Shown here one piece after another: positions 55,020 through 64,000 of a DNA stretch of 64,000 bases. This DNA comes from Hysterangium stoloniferum (lineage: Eukaryota > Basidiomycota > Agaricomycetes > Hysterangiales > Hysterangiaceae). A program made the translations under genes and the position numbers. How positions within the stretch are numbered: the stretch's first letter is position 1; each line of letters begins with the position of its first letter. The stretch lies in NCBI GenBank assembly GCA_015178975.1, contig WHVD01000013.1, positions 1-64,000 of the forward strand, in the 5' to 3' direction. Below the pieces are notes generated by a model that was not told the DNA's origin, made no database searches, and worked only from the letters and a program-made list of their open reading frames with translations.

Positions 55020-55460
55020 TCACTTGGAATTTTCCTTGATATATTTCCCTCTCTCGAGTCGGTGTTTCGGCGAACTCTTCTGGCTGGCTGACCACTCATG
55101 GTCTGGTCCCGTCGGAATCGGAAGTGCTGTAATTGCCAGGATCAGAAGGAGAATCCGTGCCTCTCTGATATTCTTCACGTTTACATTTGTGGCCCTTGCT
55201 AGACCCGTGATACTTTCCCATGCTTATGCTGTAGGACTCGTCAATGTAACGGTTAACGCCACAATTACCCAAATACAATTCTCCAAAAGCTCTCTCTAGT
55301 GTACACTGGCCCACATAGACAGGGATGGGCACTGGCTCATGGGCTATCGGTTTATCCGTGTTCGACACTTACAACACCAGTATATTCACTCCAGAAGGAT
55401 TGTTACGAGAGGTTCCCAATGACTTCTTTTCATATCCTAGATGCGATGAGGTCTAAAAGA
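55020..55460 (+). pseudogene. Relic of a diverged membrane-protein paralog
   Basis: Reading frames with shifts give RASLIFFTFTFVALARPVILSHAYAVGLVNV, matching the third membrane segment of the gene at 59023, then GSWAIGLSVFDTYNTSIF and FTPEGLLREVPNDFFSY. A second copy of the same relic is at 61960-62190. Confidence 0.7.
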
Positions 55461-55544
55461 CAACAAAAGCCAAGAAATAAATATCACTGACACGGATATC
55501 GTAGAGGGGGGATTTGAGAGCGGCGATAGCTGGTGGCATGTTGG

Positions 55545-56670
55545 GATATATCTTCTATTGAGGGAGCAGACTCTCATCTCTTGCTGTATGCATTGCAATT
55601 ATCATGATATGCGTACCTCAACGATCTACAACTATCATTCCTCATGGCCTTTAAAGGTCTGGAGTCCTGCAGATTGTCGTCAGATCGAAAGGGTTACGAG
55701 GACTTTTCTTGAAGATTTATCCTTCCTTCTGAATAAATTTTTGTGAAAATGCCACAACAGGTATTTTTGTGTTCGAGCTTCGGGAGTTAGACCATCTTGG
55801 GTCCTTGATCCTGCACTGTCAAGACCCAAAAAGCCGTCATCCCTCCAACATCTACTGTATCCTTCCTCTCTTCGTCCAACCAGAAATAACGATCGTTAAT
55901 GTTGGCGTGAGTCAACAGTGCCCCAACACTCGACCTCTCAACAGGTGTGGCGCATTCGTACGGTCCCACCCTCATGAGCTGGGTCCGGATCAGCAAGGGC
56001 TGGTGGGCAGATGGGTCGGACGCGTGGTCGGGCTGACAGCAGAGTGAATAACGCGACATTGCACGGGATCATCGCCATCCTCGAAGTGGGCATCAGCGAG
56101 CTGCAGCAAAGCATGACGGACGAGCGGGAGAGGGGGTGGAGAGGCTCACGGCGAAGAGTGGTGGCGAGGTTGTTGGATAGTACGGAAGAGTTCAAGCTGA
56201 CCTTCTTGCAGTATGCGAAGACAATTGCGGATGAAGGGTTTAGAGGGAAGGCGGAGGAGCTTACTAAAGAGCTTTTTGGGCCGGTTTATTGGCGAGTGGG
56301 CTGCTGTGTTGTTCTTGTGTAGCTCGTTGGAGATGCATAGATGCTTATTTCTCTCATTTGGGAACAGGAGACTGCACAAGGAGAAGAAACGGGAACCCAT
56401 GGTTGCGGGTATGTCTAAGCGTGATTTGCTGAGGTCCGTTTGGTATTTGGTATGTGAAAAGCTTCCTAATGGATGATGAGGCCTTCCCTGCTCGCACCCA
56501 CCTGTCTTTGTGTAGTGCAGAGTAAAAAATACTTTGGCGAAGTTAAGTATGGACTGGCAAGATAGCTTGCGGCAGTCTGCTGGTAATTCTGCCGAGTTGA
56601 GGTCGAGATCAAGGCTGTGCACGTCGCATTGTTGTTTTGTAAAATTTATCGTTGTATGTGGTGTATTCTA
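55545..56670 (+). other. Extra 1.1 kb present only in duplicate 1; possible exon fragment
   Basis: Duplicate 2 passes directly from GCTAGTGGCATG (62255) to the TCGAGGTAATCCTGAG segment, so this part is an insertion here or a deletion there. It has an open block (about 56011-56322) reading HGIIAILEVGISELQQSMTDE and FKLTFLQYAKTIADEGFRGK, with higher GC than its neighbours. I do not recognise it. Confidence 0.35.
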
Positions 56671-57960
56671 TTTTACTTTACAAATTTTTCAAACCCCTCG
56701 AGGTAATCCTGAGTTTTTATTCGTATTTATGTGCTTGATCCTAGTACACTTATCCTTGTTGAAATGCCATTGAGCATGACCGCAGTAAACAATTCTTGAA
56801 GTTGTCCGACGTTAGGTCTGACAATACGACTCAAACTGACGGTCATCTCTTCTTCACTTCCCCAAGTGCCCCCACACATCAATCATCACAGGCCTGACCT
56901 CAAGAGCACACATGCGAAAGGAGCAAATCCTACTCGATAAAGACCCTCATAGTGAATGAACACATGCACTTACCAGCCTATCCGATCAAGCAATCGTCCC
57001 AAAAGCCAACGCAGCTGTTCAAATCGCCCAAATTGTTGAACCTGGAGTCATCTCTTTGATCAGCGCCAGAAGACTTGGGAATGGTGGAATCATCCTGGAA
57101 TTTGACACGACTGCTTCCGCAAGAATAATGCAAAACAGAAAAAAGGATTTCAGGGCAGCTTTTGGCGGTACCTCGATACTGAAGGACGGGGCCGATCTCG
57201 ATTGTAGCAGAATGCAACCCCTGATGCTCTAGGAGAATACACCTCGACCGAAATATCATACAAATTACCTAAAAAATCAATTATCTCACAATGGTCAAAC
57301 CGGAACACAGAGGAAACCCGAACCAACGCTCAGCCTACTTAATAGTGAGGTTCATCTGCTAACACGGCCAGGGAACGGCTTAATAATGCCTTAGCCTCCG
57401 ACGCTACTAGCACCTCATCGGTACGACCATTGCGTCATTTTTTCTCCGGCTGACAAAGAATTACTATAACAAAAGACATGAATCTTTTTTTCAGAAATTG
57501 CAGTTTTGACCTACATAATAGTGAGAACTTGAGATCGTGGCCATAAAGGCATTGATATGCTCACTACCTCAAGATACCCTGAGGCTCGAACCGCCTAGCA
57601 AGCTCGTCATCTCTAAAAATATCCCGCAATGGCACATTCTCTGCATTTAAACGAGCGCCGTCCACATGCGCAACACGACGTCCTAAGCCAGAGTCTATCA
57701 CAAAGGATGACCTCTAATAGAAACATATATCAACACCCACATAAGGCTAGCGATGCAAGCGATACAATGACGCGTGATTTTGAATGGTTTCGACCGGGTA
57801 GTAGGATGGTGTCGCGTCGTGAATATCCGATCCAGTGGATAGTAAACCAATTTCCGCAGTCATGTGTGCAACGCCAAGCCATATTCGGTCTGCGAAAATG
57901 TCAAGATTTGTCGAGGGTAAGATTATACCCTAGCTATCTTATCATATATAAGGTGTGGCG
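56671..57960. other. Stretch without a supported gene
   Basis: Up to about 56975 it aligns with 62280-62600 of duplicate 2 (GGTAATCCTGAGTTTTTATTCG). The rest shows no feature I can support. Confidence 0.4.
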
Positions 57961-58640
57961 TTAGAGTTGGGACCGGAGGAAACTGTGAAGAACGATGGGT
58001 ATGTGCAATAGCTGTACGTGATGTTTACATTCGTAAAAAGAGACCTCTACGGCCATCGTTTCGTTGTAACCGAGAGGAAGAGGGTTGCAGAACTTTAGGA
58101 ATGAAGTGGTGTTTTGTTCGGCAGCTGTTGAAGCGTCGTTGGAGAAAGGCGCGCAACCCCCTTGAAGTCGTAATGCATCTACGTCCAGTATAAACGAATC
58201 ATTATCTGGCACGAAGGCTGGGGATAGGATATCACCGGTAAAAAAGAAGTCACTGAGATCTTCTCGTGACAGGAGCGGCCTTCGAAGTAAAATTTATTAA
58301 ATTTCCTCTGGACTGTATCTACTGGACGTGTAGGTATCAAAATTGGACAGACCGGTGGACCATGAGCCAATACCTGTCCCTATTTCTGTGTCCTGGTCTA
58401 CATCAAGGATTGCCTGCAGAGAAAATAAGCGTGTGGCGATTGTGCTAGGCCCCGACACACTGATGGTACCCTCATGATAAGTACCCCTCTTTTTGATCAT
58501 GGGTGACTACAGCCACTGCCAATCCGAGCCAGAAGAACTCATACCAGCTACGCGGAGCTGTGCTCTTCTTCTGAATCGCGGAAACACTGATTCGCGCGAG
58601 GTGAGCTTGAGCGAAGACAGTGAGCAATTATGCCCGGCAG
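57961..58640 (-). pseudogene. Inverted relic of a membrane-protein paralog
   Basis: Minus-strand frames give HLARISVSAIQKKSTAPR, then SLQAILDVDQDTEIGTGIGSW and LSNFDTYTSSRYSPEE, then LQGGCAPFSNDASTAAEQNT. These match, in order, the second membrane loop and the extracellular domain of the gene at 59023. Frames are interrupted. Confidence 0.7.
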
Positions 58641-59022
58641 AAAGTCGTGTCGCAAACTCAAATCAATCTTGAACCTGTCGTGGATAGCTGCCTTCTTGAA
58701 GAAAAAAATAATGCAATGTAGCAGATCCGTGCGTTTTGTTTACTGCCGGATTGTGCAGGGGTGTGAAGGTTCATGGCACCCAGGGGGAAGAGAATAGCTT
58801 TTATACACTCATTAATATCGAATAGCCAATGAAGAACTAAGTTTAATATATCCAAATTTGCGGACCCAAGCGACTTAGCATTTCTGATGTTCTCTTTTGC
58901 AGAGTATTGTTTCTGATGTTCTTCCTTGAAATGTTTGACAGGTATGGCAATTGATATTTGAATCACAAACGTTTAAATAGACGACATTTTCAGGAAGGCA
59001 AGCTCTTCAGTTCTCTTACCCC

Positions 59023-60789
59023 ATGAGCCCTGACAACCCTACACCGTCGACGTCCAACCCTGCACCATTGACGTCCAACCCTACACCGTTGATGTCCAAC
59101 CCCACACCGTTGACGTCCAACCCTACACTGTCGATGTCCACCCTAGACCGTGATCAAAACGAAAAACCCAATGTAGTTCTAATCTACATTTTCTCTTATG
59201 TATCTGCTGATTATGCATACTTGGGGTTTTAGCAAGCTATCATGCCACCAAAGAGGGGGTCGCCATCTAATCCAGGATCTCAGCAGGAAAAGAAAAAGCT
59301 TCTTCACCCTCTTAGTCTCATAGTTTTGTGCATATGGATTTGTTACATTGGATTGACCCTTTTTTTCCTCGAGAGTGCAGTCAAAGATGCCCCCCTCCAC
59401 ATTAATCGGATTTGGCGATACGATATTCTACCTGGCTCAATGCTCACTTTCTTCTCCCAGTTTCACTTAACTATTACGGTTTTACACCTCGCCAGAGTCG
59501 GTGCTTCTGCGATGGAACGGGAACACACAGCTCTGCCCCCCTCGCCTGAGTTCACCCGGATGACGGACCGCAAATGGGCTGACCCCGACGAATTTGGACA
59601 TATTGTCAAAACCATGTACAAGAAGAAGACCTGTCCCTCCCTAATATTCTTCGTGTTTACATTGACGTGCACGATTGCCCTAGTTACGCCAGAAACCCTT
59701 TCCCGTGCCTATCCGGTGGCACTCATCGAGGTGAAGAATGCCACCACAACCAACCCTTTTACATTTTCTCCGCAGGCGTTGGTTAATGTAGATCAGGAGA
59801 CACAGATAGGATTAGGACTTGGTTCATGGGCTACCGGTCAATCCGTATTTGAGACCTACTATTTCAGCGTATACAGTCCAGATGTCACGTCGGTGGGAGA
59901 TCCCAGTGACTTCTTTTTCGCCGGCTTCATCGAAAACATAGTCAGGTTGCCAGGAATACTACTTCAAGGGCGCTGTAACCCATTCTCCGACGACACTTCA
60001 GCAGCCGTCGAACAAGATTCCACTCTCTTCCGAACTTTCTGCAACGACAATCTCCCTCCCCTTCAGGACCAAGTGATGGATCAAAATGTCTTGTATGGAG
60101 ATGCAAACATCACGTATAGCTATTGCACATACCCACAGGTCTCCACAGTTTTCTTTGGTCCCGACTCTAATGCGACAGCTTATATCTTTTTTCAAACTGT
60201 AAACACCACGACCACGGGTATGGTCAAGTGTCGATCGAGTTTCACGCTCGGTGATGCAACGTTATCTGGAGATGTCGGGACCTACACAGATTTTCAAAGG
60301 AACGACACCTACGACAATTCGGTACAGGTGAGGATTGCGGACCCTCTTTCCGCTGTACTTGCCGGGATTGCCAATGGGAGTGTTGTGAACACCCACCCCT
60401 TCGAGAGCGAGTCAATCCTGGTGAAGCAGCTAGGGTATAAAGTTATCTTCAACAATGGCAACATGTTGAACTTTTCTCAGCCAAGCCTTGACGAGCTTGC
60501 AAGCCGAATATGGCTCGGTGTTGAACACATGACGGCGGGAATTGGTTCACTGTCTAGTACATCAAATTCTTTCTTCCCTTCGACACTTCCAAGTTCCGGT
60601 CGGATTCGCTCAAATGCATTCGCCATTGGGTTGTATGCATTGTTAGGCTTATGGTTATGTGGGCTGATATTGGTCTCAATTATGGAGTATCGTCCCTCTA
60701 TCAACTCTCAGTTAGGAAGTCGTATTGCGGTTCGTAAACAAGAGGAGCATAGGAAGAGGGCTTTGCAGGAAAGCCGGCCAGGCCGGTGA
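59023..60789 (+). CDS. Multi-pass membrane glycoprotein of unknown function, 568 aa, 2 exons
   Basis: Exon 1 is 59023-59172, exon 2 is 59233-60789; the 60-bp intron is GTAGTT...TTTTAG. The start ATG precedes a leader of 7-residue repeats (TSNPTPL) encoded by 21-bp units. Predicted membrane segments are at about residues 77-97 (LSLIVLCIWICYIGLTLFF), 116-139 and 186-203. A large extracellular domain of about 300 residues follows, with N-glycosylation sequons (NAT, NIT, NTT, NDT, NGS, NFS) and paired cysteines, then a last segment near 508-533 (FAIGLYALLGLWLCGLILVS) and a basic cytoplasmic tail. I recognise no enzyme motif. Paralogs lie on both sides. Confidence 0.82.
59047..59145 (+). repeat. 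21-bp coding tandem repeat
   Basis: Successive units of the type GACGTCCAACCCTACACCGTT encode (T/M)SNPxPL. There are about four to five units here and about two to three in the paralog at 63325-63385. Confidence 0.8.
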
Positions 60790-61959
60790 ATTTTCCGACG
60801 ATAAACGAGCAGCTTGTTGGATCTTACAACACTCAGCAGTTTGTTGTCTTTCACATGTTTGTATTGTAGGCAACGTTATTAACTCCTGATCTACCTTCAT
60901 TTAATTTGTTTCCATACACGACGAATCCACATGACATGTATATACCAGACACCGGGAAAAGCCTTAGCTCCAAAATTGTTTAGGATCCTCAGTAGAGGCG
61001 TATTTTATATAAACTCCGCCAATCATCGGTAAGGATACAACATGTGATTGGCGGGTTTAGAATCCAACGAACTTTTGAATCCTTAAAGATCCATAACCGA
61101 GTTAAAATCGGTTAAGGATTTAACATGTGATTGAAAAATAAGGCTCTATTAAAAATCCTAAAATTTTTTGGAGAGGGGGGTTATCCCGGTGAGAGCAGTA
61201 GTTAGTTACATTCAGTTTGTTATCTCCCGCATAGTGAAGTTATTATCATTTTTTCAGTCATCGTCCCATAAATCTATTACAGCTTAGTAGATCGTTCATA
61301 TCCCAAGGCAGCCTGAGGAAATGAGCAATGCCTTCATGGCCACGATCCTCAATACTCGTCACTGTTTCGATCAAAACTGTAATTTATGAAAAAAACTATG
61401 TCAGATCCATCAAAGGTCAATGAATATTCAATGTGTCTTTAATGATAGCAGTTCCTTGTCAGTCAGAAACATGACGCAAAGATGATATCAATGAAGTGCT
61501 AGTAGTGGGGGGGTCGGAGGGAGTATATGCAGTTCAAGGCAGAATAGAGCATAGGATGGGTGCTAATATGTACAGTACTATCCAGACCGACAGGGCCTTG
61601 TACAGACGATATAGACAGTCCACGACATAAATATCGGCTGGGTACGCCTGACAGCCATAGCCACCTCAATGGCCGTACATATTGCCTAGTAGAACGGAAG
61701 ACAATAGTACGTTGTGTGTTTTCAAAGTGTCTTCAGAAAATCCAGAATTTGGAGCTAACCATTGCGTTGGCCCTGCAACGTTCCGTGGCTATGGCCCAAA
61801 TATCACCATTTGCAGCACTACCTGTGGCTGTGGGTTTAGGCTTCCACAAGAATTGCTTGTGGATGATGGAAGTGTTCTTACCTTGACAACCTGAAATGTT
61901 GGATGCGTATGACACCTTAGTAGTTAATGATCACACTTTCTAGCTAATCCTTCTCATTA
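60790..61959. other. Downstream part of duplicated segment, copy 2
   Basis: Parallel to 53802-55019. It contains an extra stretch (about 60950-61190) with an inverted pair CAATCATCGGTAAGGATACA...CATGTGATTG that is absent from copy 1. No gene is seen. Confidence 0.5.
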
Positions 61960-62190
61960 TGCTGTAGGACCCGTCGATGTAGCGGTTAACATCACAATTA
62001 CCCAAGTACAATTCTCCAAAAGCTGTCCCTATTGTACACTGGCCCACACAAGTAGGGATAGGGATTAGCTCATGGGCCACCGGTTTATCCGTGTTCGACA
62101 CTTACAACACCAGTATACTACTCCAGAAGGATCGTTACGAGAGGTTCCCAGTGACTTCTTTTCATATCCTAGATGCAATGAGGTCTAAAG
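61960..62190 (+). pseudogene. Second copy of the membrane-protein relic
   Basis: It aligns with 55230-55455 (CAATTCTCCAAAAGCTGTCC, CTTACAACACCAGTATA, ATCGTTACGAGAGGTTCCCA), with further frame damage. Confidence 0.65.
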
Positions 62191-63300
62191 GACAACAAAA
62201 GCCAAGAAATAAATTTCATTGCCACGAATATCGTAGAATTTGAGAGCGGCAATAGCTAGTGGCATGTATTTTATCATTTAAACCTTTCGAGGTAATCCTG
62301 AGTTTTTATTCGTATTTATATGCTTCTCTGCCCTTGATCCTAGTACACTTATCCTTGTTGAAACGTCATTGAGCATAACCGCAATAAACAAGTCTTTAAG
62401 CTGTCCGCTCAGGATTTAACGTTAGCTCTGACAATACTACCCAGACCGACGATCATCCCTTCTTCACGCTGTTCGGCAAGTACCCCCATGTATCAATCAA
62501 TCATCACCAGCCTGACCTCAAGAGCACACATACGAGAGAAGCAAATCCTACTCGATAAATTAAGACGCTCATACTGAATGAACAACATGCACTTACCAGA
62601 GAGTTCAACTCGTAATCTCCTGAGAATTTTTGGGTTCAACATCAAGAAATAGAAACGCCTACCATCCTAACCAGGATTCAGCCACTCTCCAAAAGCAGCA
62701 TGTGTATCCGGCTCCAGCACTTTCCAAAAGGGGCACGTGTTTCTAGAAGCTGCACATGTTGGATTTCGAGCATCATCCAAGCTCATGTTCCTTTGTTCCC
62801 TTCCCCGATTGTTCCATTATCCCTTCCTTTTTCACATTTTCATTGTCCCCATATAGCATTCTGGCACCCTGGTGTCCAGTCCCCTCCGGTCGAGTGTGTC
62901 CAGCAACTCCCCCACCACTAACTCTTACGTAAAATCCCTGCGTGTACTTTCAGGTCTCCTCGAAGAATCAAAGTGGAGTTTGAACTATGACGATATTTGG
63001 TCAATTACTATATCGGGAAGATCTTATAATGAAATCAACGTTGGCACGTTTCTTAGATGTATTCGAGAACATTTTTGTTCTATGTAGAAATGGGAGCGTT
63101 ACACGAGATACCTTGCATATCGCTTATGGGTGCTATATAATATGGAGACCGACACGTAGCCTCTCAGTGAAGGTTTATCACCCCCCACTGAGAGGTACAC
63201 ATATTTCCCTTACTTTACAGTAGGAGTTTGCTTACTGTTACTTCAGTTATTCTTAGAACTGCGCACATAGCTTTAACAAGCTCCTCAGTTCTCTTACCCC
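62191..63300. other. Spacer between duplicates
   Basis: 62280-62600 matches 56690-56975. A short match to 54345 (GAGCATCATCCAAGC) lies at 62768. No gene is supported. Confidence 0.4.
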
Positions 63301-64000
63301 ATGAGCTCTAACAACCCTACATCGTCGATGTCCAACCCTGCACCGTTGACGCCCAACCCTGCACCGTTGGCGTCCACCTTGGACGGTGAACATTCCGATG
63401 TAAGTCTGATCTAAATTATCTCCTGTGTATCTGCTGACCATACATACTTGCGGTTTTAGCGAGCTACCCTGCCAGCAGGCAGCGAGTCGCCGAAACCAGG
63501 ACTTCAGCAGGAAAAGGAAAAGCATCTGCACCCTCTTAGTCTCATAGTTCTAAGCATATGGTTGTGTTACATTGGATTGACCATTTTTTTCCTCGAGAGT
63601 GCAGTCAAATATGCCCCCCTCCACATCAATCGGATTTGGCGATACGACATTCTACCTGGTTCAATGCTCACTTTCTTCTCCCAGTTTCACCTACCTGTTA
63701 CCATTTTACACCTCGCCAGAGTCGGTGCTTCCGCGATGGAACGGAAACACACAGCTCTGCCCCCCTCGCCTGAGTTCACCCGAATGACGGACCGCAAATG
63801 GGCTGACCCCGACGAATTTGGACATATTGTCAAAACCATGTACAAGAAGAAGACCCGTCCCTCCCTAATATTCTTCGTGTTTACATTGACGTGCACGATT
63901 GCCCTAGTGACGCCAGAAACCCTTTCCCGTGCCTATCCGGTGGTACTCATCGATGTGAAGAATGCCACCACAACCAACCCTTTTACATTTTCTCCGCGGG
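63301..64000 (+). CDS. Multi-pass membrane glycoprotein paralog, 3' end outside window
   Basis: Exon 1 is 63301-63399 (MSSNNPTSSMSNPAPLTPNP...), then a GTAAGT...TTTTAG intron, with exon 2 from 63460. The encoded LHPLSLIVLSIWLCYIGLTI, RIWRYDILPGSMLTFFSQFH and RPSLIFFVFTLTCTIALVTP are nearly identical to the gene at 59023. The frame is open to the window end. Its leader repeat is shorter than that of the paralog. Confidence 0.85.

Overview
This window looks like a transposon-rich stretch of a basidiomycete (probably Agaricomycete) nuclear genome. The evidence is many short spliceosomal introns (about 45-125 bp) in two well-supported cell-wall genes, copia elements primed by the initiator-Met anticodon-loop sequence, and strong CpG-to-TpG decay of repeats, as expected from cytosine methylation. 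There is no rRNA gene, no CRISPR array and no bacterial signature.

Layout. 1-14.5 kb is a nest of LTR elements: a copia element (1-3664) with a nearly intact pol, an inverted twin of its LTR, a second copia pol fragment, a decayed gypsy-like gag (minus strand, 5.6-8.4 kb), an unidentified gag-like coding region (9.3-12.4 kb) and a copia RNase H fragment, all studded with small solo LTRs. 14.5-18.5 kb holds solo LTRs and remnants. 18460-26442 is one complete minus-strand copia element with matching 5-bp target duplications. It carries a gag-only LTR element (18797-20242) and a 1.3-kb solo LTR (20312-21635), each with its own target duplication.

28.1-34.9 kb is the gene-bearing island: a 17-exon family-2 glycosyltransferase (minus) and an 8-exon GH16 SKN1/KRE6-type glucan enzyme (plus), arranged head to head over 304 bp. 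An F-box-like hypothetical gene follows at 37.8-38.8 kb. 39-52.7 kb is again nested LTR material, up to three levels deep. 52.7-64 kb is a tandem or segmental duplication of a family of multi-pass membrane proteins of unknown function: one truncated pseudogene, one apparently intact gene (59023-60789), one gene running off the window, and several relics.

The most unusual content is a set of three unrelated short LTR families, here called A, B and F. Each carries a sense-oriented tRNA-like Pol III unit inside the LTR: box A, box B, closed acceptor, D and T stems, and a TTTT terminator, but a degenerate anticodon arm. Most copies have a 5-bp target duplication. Family F is caught as a complete miniature element (48825-49612) with two LTRs, a TGG-type primer-binding site and about 109 bp of internal sequence. 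The logic resembles the plant Cassandra elements, which carry 5S RNA in their LTRs, but here the module is a tRNA.

All names such as M, A, B, C, D, E, F, H, I, K, L and P are local labels for repeat families defined in this window.
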